A DNA stretch of 64,000 bases from an uncultured Bacteroidales bacterium (GTDB lineage Bacteria; Bacteroidota; Bacteroidia; Bacteroidales; Bacteroidaceae): positions 1 through 64,000 of the forward strand of contig CADBQP010000005.1 in NCBI GenBank assembly GCA_902796835.1, read 5' to 3'. A model generated the notes under the pieces. It was not told where the DNA came from, ran no database searches, and was given only the letters and a program-made list of their open reading frames with translations. Position numbers and translations under genes: made by a program. Shown here piece after piece: positions 22,140 to 32,784 of this stretch; positions within the stretch are counted from its first letter, which is position 1, and every line of letters starts with the position of its first letter.

Positions 22140-24722
22140 ATGAACTTCAATAATTTTACAATCAAAGCACAAGAAGCCGTTCAAGAAGCTGTGAATCTTG
22201 CACAGCGCGAGCGGCAACAGATGATTACTCCCGTTCATCTTCTCTGCGGTTTGCTGAAGGTGGGCGAAAACGTAACCCAGTATTTGCTTGGCAAGATGGG
22301 CATTAATGCCATGCAGCTTCAGCAAGTGGCCGACCGCGATTTGCAGTCGCTGCCGCGCGTGGAAGGCGGCGAGCCCTATTTGAGCAAAGAAGCCAACGAG
22401 GTGTTACTCCGCGCCGAAGATTTGGCCAAGAAAAACGGCGACCAGTTTGTGGGATTAGAGCCTCTTCTGCAGGCACTGCTTCAAGTTAAAAGCCCTGCCT
22501 CCCAGATGCTGAAGGATGCCGGCGCTAACGAACAGTCCCTGCAGGCAGCTATCAGCGAGCTGCGCGGAGGCCGGAAAGCCGACAGCCAGACCAGCGAGGA
22601 GCGCTATCAGGCCCTGCAGAAGTATGCGCGCAACCTGGTTGATGAAGCCCGTTCGGGCAAGCTCGACCCCGTGATAGGTCGCGACGACGAAATTCGCAGG
22701 GTGTTGCAGATACTGAGCCGACGCACCAAAAACAATCCAATCCTCATTGGCGAGCCTGGCACGGGAAAAACGGCTATAGTTGAGGGCCTTGCACAGCGTA
22801 TAGTGAGAGGCGACGTGCCCGAAAATCTGAAGAACAAACAACTTTATAGCCTCGACATGGGCGCCCTTATTGCCGGAGCCAAATATAAGGGCGAATTTGA
22901 GGAGCGCCTGAAGAGTGTGGTCAACGAGGTGAAAGGCGCCGAGGGCAGTATTATTCTCTTTATCGACGAAATCCATACCCTGGTAGGCGCCGGAAAAAGC
23001 GAAGGAGCCATGGACGCGGCCAACATATTGAAACCAGCCCTGGCTCGTGGCGAACTGCGAAGCATTGGTGCCACTACGCTCGAAGAATATCAGAAATACT
23101 TCGAAAAAGATAAGGCTCTGGAGCGCCGATTCCAAACCGTGATGGTGGACGAACCCACCACAGAAGATGCAATCTCCATTCTGCGCGGACTGAAAGAGCG
23201 CTACGAAAACCACCATAGTGTGCGCATACAAGACGATGCCATCATTGCTGCCGTAATGCTCTCGAACCGGTATATCACCGACCGTTTCTTGCCCGACAAG
23301 GCTATCGACCTTATGGACGAGGCAGCGGCCCGGTTGCGTATGGAGCGCGACTCTCAGCCTGAGGAACTCGACGAGGTGAATCGTCGGTTGCGTCAGCTCG
23401 AAATAGAGCGCGAGGCTATTAAGCGCGAAAACGACGAACCCAAACTCAAGCAGTTGAGCGAAGAAATATCGCGGCTGCAAGAGCAGCAAATCAGTCTCAA
23501 GGCAAAGTGGGACGGCGAGCGTGAACTCGTGAGCAAAATACAAGCCAACAAGCAGCAAATGGAGCAGCTACGCTTCGAAGCCGAGCGTGCTGAGCGCGAG
23601 GGAAACTACGGAAAAGTGGCCGAGATACGCTACGGCAAGTTGCAGATGCTTGAACAGGAAAACCAGCGCATACAGCAAGAGTTGAAGGAGCGCCAGAAAG
23701 GAGAGGCTATGATCAAAGAGGAAGTAACCGAAGACGACATAGCCGAGGTAGTTAGCCGTTGGACTGGCATCCCCGTCAACCGTATGCTGCAGAGTGAACG
23801 CGAAAAATTGCTTCATCTCGAGTCTGAGCTCCACAAGAGAGTGGTGGGGCAGGACGAAGCCATACAGGCAGTGAGCGATGCCGTACGCCGAAGCCGTGCA
23901 GGTCTCAACGACCCCAAGCGTCCTATCGGTTCTTTCATATTCTTGGGAACGACCGGCGTCGGAAAAACCGAATTGGCAAAGGCCTTGGCCGAATATCTCT
24001 TCAACGACGAGTCGCTGATGACGAGAATAGATATGTCGGAATATCAGGAAAAATTTAGCGTGAGCCGTCTCGTAGGAGCTCCTCCGGGCTATGTGGGCTA
24101 TGAAGAGGGCGGTCAGCTCACCGAAGCCGTGCGGCGTAAGCCCTATAGCATTGTGCTTTTCGACGAAATAGAGAAGGCCCATCCCGATGTGTTTAACATC
24201 CTGTTGCAAGTGCTCGACGATGGTCGCCTCACCGACAATAAGGGACGTACGGTCAACTTCAAAAACACCATCATCATCATGACAAGTAATCTGGGTAGTC
24301 AATACATTCAGAGCCAGCTTGCCAACGATTCGTCGGAAGCTACATTGCAAGAAACAGAGGCTGCCGTGATGGAAATGCTTAAGAAGACTATTCGCCCGGA
24401 GTTTCTCAACCGAATCGACGACATCATCATGTTCCGTCCTCTCACGCAACCTCAGATTGCCGAAATCGTGCGTATGCAAATAGCCGGCATTACCAGTCGC
24501 TTGGCCGAGCAGGGAATCCAAATACGCGTGGCCGACGATGCCGTTTCGCTCATGGCCCGTGCAGGTTTTGACCCCGAATTTGGTGCCCGCCCCGTGAAGC
24601 GAGCCATTCAAAACCTGTTGCTCAACGACCTGAGTCGTGCTATATTGGCAGGAAGCCTCGATCGCGGCAAGCCCGTGCTCGTAAGGGCGGAAGGAGATGG
24701 TCTCGCATTCGAAAATGAATAA
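22140..24722 (+). CDS. clpB: ATP-dependent chaperone ClpB
   Basis: An 860-residue AAA+ disaggregase that works with DnaK to rescue aggregated proteins. It shows an N-terminal Clp_N repeat domain (1-145), NBD1 with Walker A GEPGTGKT at about 204, a middle coiled-coil (about 400-520, the propeller that distinguishes ClpB from ClpA/C), and NBD2 with Walker A GTTGVGKT at about 603. The C-terminal D2-small domain ([14 protein letters not shown]) completes it. No ClpP-binding loop was noticed. Expression is probably heat- or stress-controlled; a sigma-54-like element precedes it. Confidence 0.97.
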   Translation: MNFNNFTIKAQEAVQEAVNLAQRERQQMITPVHLLCGLLKVGENVTQYLLGKMGINAMQLQQVADRDLQSLPRVEGGEPYLSKEANEVLLRAEDLAKKNGDQFVGLEPLLQALLQVKSPASQMLKDAGANEQSLQAAISELRGGRKADSQTSEERYQALQKYARNLVDEARSGKLDPVIGRDDEIRRVLQILSRRTKNNPILIGEPGTGKTAIVEGLAQRIVRGDVPENLKNKQLYSLDMGALIAGAKYKGEFEERLKSVVNEVKGAEGSIILFIDEIHTLVGAGKSEGAMDAANILKPALARGELRSIGATTLEEYQKYFEKDKALERRFQTVMVDEPTTEDAISILRGLKERYENHHSVRIQDDAIIAAVMLSNRYITDRFLPDKAIDLMDEAAARLRMERDSQPEELDEVNRRLRQLEIEREAIKRENDEPKLKQLSEEISRLQEQQISLKAKWDGERELVSKIQANKQQMEQLRFEAERAEREGNYGKVAEIRYGKLQMLEQENQRIQQELKERQKGEAMIKEEVTEDDIAEVVSRWTGIPVNRMLQSEREKLLHLESELHKRVVGQDEAIQAVSDAVRRSRAGLNDPKRPIGSFIFLGTTGVGKTELAKALAEYLFNDESLMTRIDMSEYQEKFSVSRLVGAPPGYVGYEEGGQLTEAVRRKPYSIVLFDEIEKAHPDVFNILLQVLDDGRLTDNKGRTVNFKNTIIIMTSNLGSQYIQSQLANDSSEATLQETEAAVMEMLKKTIRPEFLNRIDDIIMFRPLTQPQIAEIVRMQIAGITSRLAEQGIQIRVADDAVSLMARAGFDPEFGARPVKRAIQNLLLNDLSRAILAGSLDRGKPVLVRAEGDGLAFENE

Positions 24723-24747
24723 CGATGAGGCATCGTCTTTAGAAGAT

Positions 24748-24796
24748 GAGCCCCATCTTCGTTCCCGATAAAGGAATGGAGATGGGGCTCTTTTTG
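24748..24796 (+). terminator. Terminator of clpB
   Basis: GAGCCCCATCT (24748-24758) is perfectly complementary to AGATGGGGCTC (24780-24790) and is followed by TTTTTG. It starts 26 bases after the clpB stop and abuts the 3' end of tRNA-Gly on the other strand. Confidence 0.9.
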
Positions 24797-24798
24797 TG

Positions 24799-24871
24799 AG
24801 CGGTAAACGGGACTCGAACCCGCGACCCTCGGCTTGGGAAGCCGATGCTCTACCAACTGAGCTACTACCGC
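24799..24871 (-). tRNA. tRNA-Gly (anticodon CCC)
   Basis: On the minus strand from 24871 the acceptor GCGGTAG pairs with TTACCGC (one G-T), with discriminator T as usual for tRNA-Gly. The D arm is GCTC...GAGC, the anticodon loop TTCCCAA gives CCC, and the T arm contains TTCGAGT. CCA is not encoded. Confidence 0.96.
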
Positions 24872-24914
24872 AAGGGGCTGGCTTAGGCATAAGCCTCGCT
24901 TTTTCTAAGCCGTG

Positions 24915-24922
24915 CAAAAGTA
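24915..24922 (-). promoter_or_regulatory. -7 element of tRNA-Gly (TACTTTTG)
   Basis: Minus-strand TACTTTTG matches TAnnTTTG and lies 43 bases before the mature tRNA. The -33 region has TTTTCAC rather than a perfect TTTG. Confidence 0.5.
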
Positions 24923-25026
24923 AGTAAAAAGAGCGATTAAGTGAAAAGTTTGGACATGTTTTTTAATTCGTGCCCCAATGTTTCTATGTTTTCATTAGGA
25001 ATGAATTGATAATTTGCGGTTTACGT

Positions 25027-25800
25027 TTATTTTGCAGATGAATAATCTGCTTCAGGCGTTTCGTTCCAAATTTTCCATGCCGCTATGGCTTGCAGGCGTA
25101 GCATTTCGAGCCCGTTTTTTACGACAGCTCCTTGTTCGCGGCCTTTTTTCATAAAGACTGTCTCTGTGGGGTTATATACCAAATCGTAAAGAATATGCTT
25201 GGAAGTCAGGGCAGAGTAGGGTAGGTCTGGAGCCGCGTCCACTTTGGGGTACATGCCTACTGGAGAAGCGTTGACAATGATGTGGAAATGATGAATGACG
25301 TCGGGGGTGATATCACTATATGTAAGGATTCCCTCTTTGGGTTCTCTGCTTACCAGCTGAGCATGGATGCCTAATTGCTTAAGGCCATGGATGACGGCTT
25401 TTGAGGCACCGCCAGTACCTAATACGAGTGCTCGCTGGTGATGGCTGTGTAATAGAGGCCGCAGGCTCTCTCGAAAGCCGATGACATCAGTGTTATAGCC
25501 CCAAAGCTGGATTTTACCTTCAGCCGGACGGACAACGCGGACAACGTTGACGGCTCCAATTTCGGCGGCTTCGGGGCTGATGAAGTGGAGTAGGGGAACG
25601 ATGGCTTGCTTGTGGGGAATCGTAACATTAAACCCAACCAACTGTGGTTGGCTTTCTACAATATGAGACAAAGCAGCTATCGCGGCAATTTCGTAGTTGT
25701 CGTAGGTTGCGTCAATGTTTTCTCGCTGAAACTTTTCATTGAAAAAACGAGCTGAGAATGAGTGGCCAAGCGGGTAGCCGACGAGTCCGAATTTCTTCAT
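25027..25800 (-). CDS. aroE: Shikimate dehydrogenase
   Basis: Reduces 3-dehydroshikimate to shikimate with NADPH in aromatic amino acid synthesis. The 257-residue protein has the shikimate-binding Ser pair near [10 protein letters not shown], catalytic Lys64 in NVTIPHK and Asp105 in GYNTD. The NADP-binding GTGGASKA loop follows at about 128. Length is slightly short but complete. The start overlaps the menG/ubiE stop by 4 bases, so the two are translationally coupled. Confidence 0.95.
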   Translation of the reverse strand: MKKFGLVGYPLGHSFSARFFNEKFQRENIDATYDNYEIAAIAALSHIVESQPQLVGFNVTIPHKQAIVPLLHFISPEAAEIGAVNVVRVVRPAEGKIQLWGYNTDVIGFRESLRPLLHSHHQRALVLGTGGASKAVIHGLKQLGIHAQLVSREPKEGILTYSDITPDVIHHFHIIVNASPVGMYPKVDAAPDLPYSALTSKHILYDLVYNPTETVFMKKGREQGAVVKNGLEMLRLQAIAAWKIWNETPEADYSSAK

Positions 25801-26531
25801 TTGCAGGCAGTGTAGAGGGTGCTGAGACCAAAGGTGAAACGTCGGAAGTTGACATGGCGGAAACCCGATTTTTCAAGAATACTCTTCATTGCTTCTCCCT
25901 GAGGAAAAGCTTCCATTGTGGCGGGCAGATAGGAATACGCACGGCTGTCTTTTGAAACTATTTTTCCCACAATAGGCATGAGTATGTGTGAGTAGATCCA
26001 AAAAAGTTGCTTCATCGGGAAAGCTTTTGGCGCAGTGAGCTCTATAATAACCAAACGTCCGTCGGGACGAAGGACGCGCCGCATTTCACGAAGTCCCTTG
26101 TCGAGGTCGGCAAAGTTGCGTATGCCATAGGCTACGGTCAGTGCGTCGAAAGAATTGTCGGCGAGAGAGAGTGCAGTGCAGTCTTCTTTCTGAAAAGAAA
26201 TGATATCTTGCAAATTAGCTTTGCCTACCTTCTCTCGCCCCACATTCATCATGCCTTCTGAGATGTCGACCCCCAGCAGAAAGTCGGGCTTCAACATTTT
26301 GGCCGCCATAATGGCAAAGTCGCCAGTGCCGGTGGCTACATCAATGATGCGTTTGGGCGAAAAAGGGCGCAGCGATTCTATCGCAGCTTTGCGCCATCGT
26401 TTATCTATTCCCCACGATAGCAAATGGTTGAGCAGGTCGTAAGAGTGGGAAATGTTATCAAACATTTCTTCAACCTGCTCTGTTTTATTGCCTTCGTTTC
26501 TGTAGGGTTTTATGTTCTCCTGCTTGTACAT
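25797..26531 (-). CDS. menG: Demethylmenaquinone/ubiquinone-type C-methyltransferase
   Basis: SAM-dependent methyltransferase for the last step of menaquinone synthesis (UbiE/MenG family; Bacteroidales use menaquinone). It shows [30 protein letters not shown], the SAM-binding [11 protein letters not shown], and [28 protein letters not shown] choose the ATG at 26531 ([10 protein letters not shown]), giving 244 residues. The earlier ATG at 26567 lies inside the hairpin that ends mscL and adds unrelated residues. Confidence 0.94.
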   Translation of the reverse strand: MYKQENIKPYRNEGNKTEQVEEMFDNISHSYDLLNHLLSWGIDKRWRKAAIESLRPFSPKRIIDVATGTGDFAIMAAKMLKPDFLLGVDISEGMMNVGREKVGKANLQDIISFQKEDCTALSLADNSFDALTVAYGIRNFADLDKGLREMRRVLRPDGRLVIIELTAPKAFPMKQLFWIYSHILMPIVGKIVSKDSRAYSYLPATMEAFPQGEAMKSILEKSGFRHVNFRRFTFGLSTLYTACK

Positions 26532-26548
26532 GGCATGAGGGTTGGAAA

Positions 26549-26591
26549 AGCCACAGATTACGGACATTAGCGGTGTCCGCAGTCTGTGGCT
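26549..26591 (-). terminator. Terminator of mscL
   Basis: AGCCACAGA/TCTGTGGCT and CGGACA/TGTCCG form a two-part stem (26549-26566 with 26574-26591) with a small internal loop. On the minus strand it is followed by TTTTCC. It lies just after mscL and before the chosen menG start. Confidence 0.8.
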
Positions 26592-26614
26592 GCTATCAGA
26601 TGATAGTTTGCAAA

Positions 26615-27043
26615 TTATTTCTGCTTGAGCAAGTCGCGAATTTCGCCGAGTAGTTTCTCTTCGGCTGAGGGCTCGGCAGGAGCTGCAGGCTGTTCGGGCT
26701 CTTCCTTCTTGCGATTGAGTTTGTTCATTCCTTTGATCATGAGGAAGATGCAGAAAGCAATGATAAGAAAATCTATTACGTTTTGGCAGAATTGGCCATA
26801 CGCAAAGACAGCTCCGGCTTCCTTGGCTTTTTCAAGGGGCAGCCCGCATTCTTGACCCGAAAGGCCAATGTAGAGGTTGGTGAAGTCGGCATTGCCAAGC
26901 ACTTTGCCTACGAGGGGCATGATGATGTCATCTACCAGGCTGGAGATGATTTTTCCAAATGCGCCGCCAATGATTACACCAACGGCCATGTCCATTACAT
27001 TGCCACGCATGGCAAATTCTTTGAAGTCTTTAATGAAACTCAT
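26615..27043 (-). CDS. mscL: Large-conductance mechanosensitive channel MscL
   Basis: A 142-residue inner-membrane channel that opens under membrane tension and releases osmolytes on hypo-osmotic shock. The N-terminal amphipathic segment [18 protein letters not shown] is followed by TM1 with the pore motif [22 protein letters not shown]2 (about 75-100, [19 protein letters not shown]) and a charged C-terminal helix preceded by a Pro/Ala/Glu linker complete the standard plan. It is divergent from gapA. Confidence 0.97.
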   Translation of the reverse strand: MSFIKDFKEFAMRGNVMDMAVGVIIGGAFGKIISSLVDDIIMPLVGKVLGNADFTNLYIGLSGQECGLPLEKAKEAGAVFAYGQFCQNVIDFLIIAFCIFLMIKGMNKLNRKKEEPEQPAAPAEPSAEEKLLGEIRDLLKQK

Positions 27044-27157
27044 AGTAGTGTTTTGTTATTTTTTGTTAGTTGTAAGTTGCAAATGAAGCGGTCTTTGGTC
27101 TAAGAAACCCGAAGAAGGAAGAGTGAGATGGTAAAGATGTGTTTTTTTTTAGTTGCT

Positions 27158-27189
27158 TTTGCAAAAATAAAAAGTAATTTGTAATTTTG
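27158..27189 (+). promoter_or_regulatory. Promoter of gapA (TTTG-N20-TAATTTTG)
   Basis: TTTG at 27158-27161 and TAATTTTG at 27182-27189 are 20 bases apart, an ideal Bacteroidota promoter. The A-rich leader of about 50 bases before the ATG at 27246 is typical of highly expressed genes in this phylum. Confidence 0.85.
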
Positions 27190-27245
27190 CGTCGCAAATT
27201 AAGAAAAAAAACAAATCAACCACAAATTTTTAATAACAAACACTT

Positions 27246-28313
27246 ATGACAAAAGTTGCTATTAACGGTTTCGGCCGTATTGGACGTCTCGCATTCCGTC
27301 AGATGTTTGAGGCAGAAGGCTACGAAGTAGTCGCTATCAATGACCTTACAAGCCCCAAAATGCTTGCTCACCTCTTGAAGTACGATACAGCTCAGGGTGG
27401 TTTCGCTGGCAAGTTTGGCGAAGGTAAGCACACTGTAGATTTCAAAGACGCAGTTGTTGCAGAAGACGGCAAGACAGTAGTTGCTCCTGGCTCAATCACT
27501 GTAGACGGTAAGGAAATTACGATCTATGCAAAGCCCAACGCTGCAGAACTTCCCTGGGGTGAGCTTGGCGTGGATGTAGTTCTCGAGTGCACAGGTTTTT
27601 ACACTTCTAAGGCAAAGGCTGCTGCTCACGTACAGGCTGGCGCAAAGAAAGTTGTTATCTCAGCTCCTGCTGGCAATGACCTTCCAACTATCGTTTACAA
27701 CGTAAACCACAAGACTTTGACTCCCGCTGACACGATTATTTCGGCTGCTTCGTGCACCACAAACTGTCTTGCTCCTATGGCTGCTGCATTGAATAACTAT
27801 GCTCCCATCGCAAGCGGTATCATGTCGACAATCCATGCTTACACTGGCGACCAAATGATTCTCGACGGTCCTCAGCGCAAGGGCGATCTTCGCCGTAGCC
27901 GTGCCGGTGCCTGCAATATCGTGCCTAACTCAACTGGTGCCGCTAAGGCTATTGGTCTCGTAATTCCTGAGCTTAACGGAAAACTTATTGGTTCTGCACA
28001 GCGCGTTCCGACGCCCACAGGCTCTACGACAATCCTCGTAGCCGTTGTAAAGGCTAAGGACGTAACCGTAGAAGGCATCAACGCTGCCATGAAGGCTGCC
28101 ACGACAGAGTCGTTTGGCTACACCGAGGATCAAATCGTTTCGAGCGACATCATCGGAATGAAGTATGGATCTCTCTTCGATGCTACGCAGACCATGGTTA
28201 GCAAGATTGACGACGATACCTATCAGGTGCAAGTGGTTTCTTGGTATGACAACGAGAACTCTTACACATCGCAGATGGTTCGTACGATTAAGTACCTCGC
28301 AGAGTTGAAGTAA
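27246..28313 (+). CDS. gapA: Type I glyceraldehyde-3-phosphate dehydrogenase
   Basis: Oxidises glyceraldehyde 3-phosphate to 1,3-bisphosphoglycerate with NAD and phosphate in glycolysis. The NAD-binding start is [17 protein letters not shown], catalytic Cys170 is in [10 protein letters not shown], and [16 protein letters not shown] is near the C-terminus. At 355 residues it is about 20 longer than E. coli GapA, with insertions near 50-75. It has its own strong promoter and terminator, so it is transcribed alone. Codon use is biased as expected for high expression. Confidence 0.97.
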   Translation: MTKVAINGFGRIGRLAFRQMFEAEGYEVVAINDLTSPKMLAHLLKYDTAQGGFAGKFGEGKHTVDFKDAVVAEDGKTVVAPGSITVDGKEITIYAKPNAAELPWGELGVDVVLECTGFYTSKAKAAAHVQAGAKKVVISAPAGNDLPTIVYNVNHKTLTPADTIISAASCTTNCLAPMAAALNNYAPIASGIMSTIHAYTGDQMILDGPQRKGDLRRSRAGACNIVPNSTGAAKAIGLVIPELNGKLIGSAQRVPTPTGSTTILVAVVKAKDVTVEGINAAMKAATTESFGYTEDQIVSSDIIGMKYGSLFDATQTMVSKIDDDTYQVQVVSWYDNENSYTSQMVRTIKYLAELK

Positions 28314-28334
28314 TAACAACTTACAACCTCAGAT

Positions 28335-28375
28335 AAAAGAGATTGCCCCGAGTGGGCAGTCTCTTTTTCTTTTTC
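28335..28375 (+). terminator. Terminator of gapA
   Basis: AGAGATTGCCC (28338-28348) pairs with GGGCAGTCTCT (28354-28364), with one T-G pair and a 5-base loop, followed by a long T-rich run. It is 22 bases after the gapA stop. Confidence 0.9.
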
Positions 28376-28460
28376 TTGTGGCAAAGAAGAGTCAAATGGG
28401 AAATAGTGGGAGTTTTGTTGCTAAAAGGTTTCTTCTTATCGAAGAAAAAGCCACCATTAC

Positions 28461-28491
28461 TTTGCTGCTCGCGCAGTTTGACGTACTTTTG
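28461..28491 (+). promoter_or_regulatory. Promoter of the PBP1A operon (TTTG-N19-TACTTTTG)
   Basis: TTTG at 28461-28464 and TACTTTTG at 28484-28491 are 19 bases apart. The ATG of the PBP gene follows 21 bases after the -7 element, so the leader is very short. Confidence 0.8.
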
Positions 28492-28512
28492 TAACGTTCT
28501 AAACCAATAGTA

Positions 28513-30834
28513 ATGAAGAAACTCGTACGTTACATTTGGATAGCCTTTGCAGTTGTGCTCCTGCTTGTTGTGAGCTTAATACTCATGGTAGAGCGTGGTT
28601 GGATAGGCTACATGCCTCAAATCGACGAATTGCAGTCGCCCATCAGTCGCTACGCGTCGCAGGTGATAAGTAGCGATGGAAAAGTTATGGGAACGTGGTC
28701 GTTAAGTGAAAATCGCGTATTTGCCGACTACGATAGTATCTCGCCTCATGTGTTTAAGGCCTTGGTTGCAACCGAGGATGTCCGCTTTTTTCAACATAGC
28801 GGCATCGATGTGCGTGCTTTGGGCCGTGCAATAGTGAAGCGAGGAATTTTGCGCCACAAAGAAGCAGGTGGCGGTTCCACAATCACTCAGCAGTTAGCCA
28901 AGCAATTGTATTCTTCTACAGCGCGATCCACTGGCGAGCGTCTTATGCAGAAACCTGTTGAATGGCTCATTGCTGTAGAGCTTGAGCGCACATATACCAA
29001 GGAAGAGATACTGACGCTCTATCTGAATTATTTTGACTTTCTTCACAATGCCGTAGGCATTAAAACGGCCTCGGAGGTTTATTTCGGTAAGCAACCTTCG
29101 AAGCTTTCAATAACCGAAGCGGCATTGCTGGTGGGAATGTGTAAGAATCCTTCTTATTACAATCCTGTTCGTTTCCCAGAAAGGGCTCTTGAGCGTCGCA
29201 ACGTAGTGTTGCAGCAGATGGTCAAAGGTAATGTATTAAGCAAGGCCGAATGCCAAAGATTACAAAACGAACCGCTTGGGCTACACTTTAAGCGTGTCGA
29301 TCACAAGGAGGGTGTTGCTGCCTATATGCGCGAGTATCTGCGAAGAATCATGATGGCCGGGAAGCCAGAACGTTCTAACTATGCCTCATGGCAGGATCAA
29401 GAGTTCTATCAAGACTCATTGTCGTGGGAGAACAACCCACTTTATGGATGGTGTAAGAAGAATACAAAGCGTGACGGCACACCATATAATATTTATACGG
29501 ATGGCTTGCGCATCCATACGACTATAGATACGCGCATGCAGCAATATGCCGAAGAGGCTGTTCATAAACACGTGGCAGGCTACTTGCAACCAAATTTTAA
29601 CAGGCAGCGCAGCGTGTCGAAAACCTTCCCGTTTTCTTCGAATTTGACGTCGGCCCAAGTCGGTCAGATTTTAGATCGTTCGAAACGTCAAAGTGAACGC
29701 TATCGTCAGATGAAGGCAGCGGGGGCCACCGAAAAAGAAATCGATGCAGCGTTTAACAAGCGCACTCCGATGACAATATTTACCTATCATGGCGATGTTG
29801 ATACCACAATGACGCCGATGGATTCCATTCGCTACTATAAGGCATTCCTTCGCTCAGCCATGTTGTCAATTGATCCAATGACAGGATATGTAAAAGCTTA
29901 TGTGGGAGGACTCAACTATGAGCACTTCCAATATGATATGGCAATGGTTGGGCGGCGTCAGGTAGGTTCTACGGTAAAGCCCTTTGTCTATGCCATGGCA
30001 ATGGAGGATGGACGCACGCCATGCGATGTCATACTAAATGTGCAGCGGACCTATTTTACCGGAGGGCGTGAATGGACTCCGCGAAACGGAAGCAAGTCAC
30101 GCTACGGGCAGCCCGTTACTTTGATATGGGGTCTGTCGCAGTCGAATAACTGGATTACGGCAGAACTCATGGCGCAGGTGGATCCTACGGGCCATCGTTT
30201 TGTGAACATTCTCAAGGAATTCGGTGTGGCCAATCGCAATGTATTTCCCACTCTGGCACAATGTCTTGGTCCTGCCGAGATCACGGTAGCCGAAATGGCA
30301 AGTGCCTATACCACTTTTGCAAATAAAGGAATACGTACTGCTCCGCTGCTTGTCACTCATATCGAGGACAATCAAGGTAATGTGATTGCCGATTTCAGGC
30401 CTCGCGTGAACGAAGTTATAAGCGAGCAAAGCGCCTATAATATGCTCGATATGTTGCAGGCAGTAATCGACCAAGGAACGGGTGGCCGCTTGCGTTTTAA
30501 GTACGGACTCAATGGTCCGATAGCAGGAAAGACAGGTACGACAAACAATAATTCAGATGGATGGTTTGTTGGCATTGTCCCTCGTCTCGTTACGGCTTGT
30601 TGGGTGGGCGGTGAGGACCGCGATATTCACTTCAACTCCATGGCTTTCGGCCAAGGAGCCTCGTCTGCTCTCCCAATTTGGGCTTACTATATGAAAAAGG
30701 TGTACCACGACAAGAACTTGGGATACAAGGAAGATGAACCTTTTGCTTATCCCGAAGGATTTACGTTGTGTGGGCAAATATCGGCTGCCGAATCCGATTC
30801 GGTAGGTACAGAAATACTCGAGGTGGCCGAATAA
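28513..30834 (+). CDS. Class A penicillin-binding protein (PBP1A-like)
   Basis: A 773-residue bifunctional peptidoglycan synthase anchored by one N-terminal membrane helix (about 6-27). The GT51 glycosyltransferase domain has its catalytic Glu in ATEDVRFFQHSG (about 87) and GGGSTITQQLAKQLY. The transpeptidase domain has the nucleophile Ser in VGSTVKPFVYA (about 485), SQSNNW as the SxN motif, and AGKTGTT (about 672). It polymerises glycan and cross-links peptides at the periplasmic face. It heads a run with kdsB, the MORN gene and glgB, spaced 13, 12 and 26 bases apart. Confidence 0.95.
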   Translation: MKKLVRYIWIAFAVVLLLVVSLILMVERGWIGYMPQIDELQSPISRYASQVISSDGKVMGTWSLSENRVFADYDSISPHVFKALVATEDVRFFQHSGIDVRALGRAIVKRGILRHKEAGGGSTITQQLAKQLYSSTARSTGERLMQKPVEWLIAVELERTYTKEEILTLYLNYFDFLHNAVGIKTASEVYFGKQPSKLSITEAALLVGMCKNPSYYNPVRFPERALERRNVVLQQMVKGNVLSKAECQRLQNEPLGLHFKRVDHKEGVAAYMREYLRRIMMAGKPERSNYASWQDQEFYQDSLSWENNPLYGWCKKNTKRDGTPYNIYTDGLRIHTTIDTRMQQYAEEAVHKHVAGYLQPNFNRQRSVSKTFPFSSNLTSAQVGQILDRSKRQSERYRQMKAAGATEKEIDAAFNKRTPMTIFTYHGDVDTTMTPMDSIRYYKAFLRSAMLSIDPMTGYVKAYVGGLNYEHFQYDMAMVGRRQVGSTVKPFVYAMAMEDGRTPCDVILNVQRTYFTGGREWTPRNGSKSRYGQPVTLIWGLSQSNNWITAELMAQVDPTGHRFVNILKEFGVANRNVFPTLAQCLGPAEITVAEMASAYTTFANKGIRTAPLLVTHIEDNQGNVIADFRPRVNEVISEQSAYNMLDMLQAVIDQGTGGRLRFKYGLNGPIAGKTGTTNNNSDGWFVGIVPRLVTACWVGGEDRDIHFNSMAFGQGASSALPIWAYYMKKVYHDKNLGYKEDEPFAYPEGFTLCGQISAAESDSVGTEILEVAE

Positions 30835-30847
30835 AAGTTTTTATGTC

Positions 30848-31606
30848 ATGAGATTTTTAGCACTGATTCCCGCTCGATATGCCTCAACGCGCTTTCCGGC
30901 AAAGCCTTTGGCTATTTTAGGCGGAAGAATGATAATTCAACGAGTTTATGAACGCGTTTCAAAAGTGTTTTCCCACGTCTATGTGGCAACCGACGACGAG
31001 CGCATCAGTAAGGCTGTTGAAAGTTTTGGAGGCAGAGCCATCTTAACGAGTACCTCCCACCAGAGTGGCACCGACCGCTGCTATGAAGCACTATGCAAGG
31101 TGGGTGAGAATGATTTTGATGTAGTGGTAAACGTGCAGGGCGATGAGCCTTTCATAGCTGCAGCGCAGTTGGAAACCATTAAGAGGTGTTTCGACGATGC
31201 TGAGACGCAGATAGCAACTCTTGTAAAGCCATTTGCGCCCGGCATGGGTTTTGACGATTTGCAAAATCCAAACAGCCCGAAAGTAGTTGTGTCCGACACG
31301 GACTATGCACTCTATTTTAGTCGTTCAGTTATACCATTTCTTCGTGGCTATGAAAGAAGTGAGTGGCTGAAAACCCATAAATACCTAAAGCACATAGGCC
31401 TCTATGCCTACCGCACAGCGGTGTTGAAGCAAATCACGTCCCTTCCCCAAAGCCCTCTTGAGAAAGCTGAGTCGCTAGAGCAGCTTAGGTGGCTACAGGC
31501 TGGCTTCAAGATAAAAGTGGGCTATACCAATGAAGAAACCATAGGCATTGATACACCCGAAGATTTGCTGCGTGCAGAACAATTCTTGAAAGAAAACAAT
31601 TTATAA
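30848..31606 (+). CDS. kdsB: 3-deoxy-manno-octulosonate cytidylyltransferase
   Basis: Activates KDO with CTP to CMP-KDO for lipid A inner-core synthesis in the cytoplasm. The 252-residue protein starts MRFLALIPARYASTRFPAKPL. It has VYVATDDERI, VNVQGDEPFI and KHIGLYAYR, all family landmarks. Its presence shows a KDO-containing lipopolysaccharide, hence a Gram-negative envelope. It lies 13 bases after the PBP gene. Confidence 0.97.
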   Translation: MRFLALIPARYASTRFPAKPLAILGGRMIIQRVYERVSKVFSHVYVATDDERISKAVESFGGRAILTSTSHQSGTDRCYEALCKVGENDFDVVVNVQGDEPFIAAAQLETIKRCFDDAETQIATLVKPFAPGMGFDDLQNPNSPKVVVSDTDYALYFSRSVIPFLRGYERSEWLKTHKYLKHIGLYAYRTAVLKQITSLPQSPLEKAESLEQLRWLQAGFKIKVGYTNEETIGIDTPEDLLRAEQFLKENNL

Positions 31607-31618
31607 ACAAACCACGAA

Positions 31619-32758
31619 ATGCTACCTATGATTAATATATATCGATTTTTTATTTCTCTCTTGTTCATCATATTTGCTACAATTCTCTCAGGCGAATTGT
31701 CAGCTCAGAAACTTGTGGTCGGCACCTATGTGTTCAAGGACGGCTCCGTATATACGGGCGAACTCGTAGGAGGCAAACCCAATGGCAAGGGGAAGACCCG
31801 TTTGTCGAACGGCGATGCCTATGATGGCCAATACGTAAAAGGAAAGCGTCAAGGACATGGCACATATACTTATTCCAACGGTGAGAAATATGAAGGCCAG
31901 TGGTTCCAAGATCAGCAACACGGCCGTGGCATATACTACGCCTTGAACAATAATAGATATGAAGGGCTTTGGTATCGCGACAAGATGGATGGGAAAGGTA
32001 CCATGTTCTATTATAATGGAGATCGCTACGAAGGTAATTGGAAGGAGGGGAAACGTACAGGAAAAGGCTCTTACTTTTATAAAAATGGAGCTTCTTATAT
32101 AGGGGAGTGGAACGATGACAAGAAGCAAGGAAAGGGCGTTTTCGACTGGGGCGATGGTTCTAAGTATGACGGGCAATGGGCCGACAATGCTCGAAATGGT
32201 CGCGGGTTGTATATCTATAGCGACGGCGATTCCTATCTGGGTACGTGGAAAGATGATTACCAACACGGAAAAGGTATCTACAAGTTTAAGAATGGCGATG
32301 TTTACGAAGGTGACTATGTGGAAGGTGAGCGCACAGGCATGGGTGTTTTTATTTTTGAGAATGGCGACAAGTATCAAGGCCACTTCTTCAAGGGTGAACA
32401 AAGCGGCGAAGGAACTTTTGTGTGGAAGAACGGTACGTCATATAAAGGCCAGTGGAAAGACAATAAGCGCAATGGTCAGGGTACCTATAAATGGCGTAAT
32501 GGAGATACCTATATAGGCCATTGGAAGGACAACCAAATGGATGGCGACGGAGTGTTCCATTATGCCGATGGAAGCAAATTCAAGGGGCAGTTCAAGGGAG
32601 GCCTGCGCCACGGAAAAGGTCTGGAGGTTAAGGCCGACGGTACACGTTTTGAGGGTCAATTCGTGAACGGCGAGAAAGAAGGCAAGTTCACAGAGTACGA
32701 CCGCAACGGAAATATAATTAAGAAAGGTACTTATCGTAATGGTAAAGAGGTAAAATAG
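31619..32758 (+). CDS. Exported 14-repeat MORN protein
   Basis: A 379-residue protein with a signal peptide or N-terminal anchor (about 6-30, ending LSAQ). Fourteen consecutive 23-residue MORN repeats fill most of the rest, each like YEGxWxxGxxxGxGxxxxxNGD. A short basic tail follows. MORN repeats form extended beta-hairpin rods; in eukaryotes they bind lipids or proteins, while bacterial roles are poorly known. Its place in a run with PBP1A, kdsB and glgB suggests an envelope function only by position. Confidence 0.9.
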   Translation: MLPMINIYRFFISLLFIIFATILSGELSAQKLVVGTYVFKDGSVYTGELVGGKPNGKGKTRLSNGDAYDGQYVKGKRQGHGTYTYSNGEKYEGQWFQDQQHGRGIYYALNNNRYEGLWYRDKMDGKGTMFYYNGDRYEGNWKEGKRTGKGSYFYKNGASYIGEWNDDKKQGKGVFDWGDGSKYDGQWADNARNGRGLYIYSDGDSYLGTWKDDYQHGKGIYKFKNGDVYEGDYVEGERTGMGVFIFENGDKYQGHFFKGEQSGEGTFVWKNGTSYKGQWKDNKRNGQGTYKWRNGDTYIGHWKDNQMDGDGVFHYADGSKFKGQFKGGLRHGKGLEVKADGTRFEGQFVNGEKEGKFTEYDRNGNIIKKGTYRNGKEVK

Positions 32759-32784
32759 AATAAAACCACAATACATCTAAAACT

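Noticed and set aside
23568..24917. Long minus-strand open frame (449 codons) antisense to clpB
   Set aside because: It is the complement of conserved clpB coding sequence and runs through tRNA-Gly; no domain or start signal supports it.
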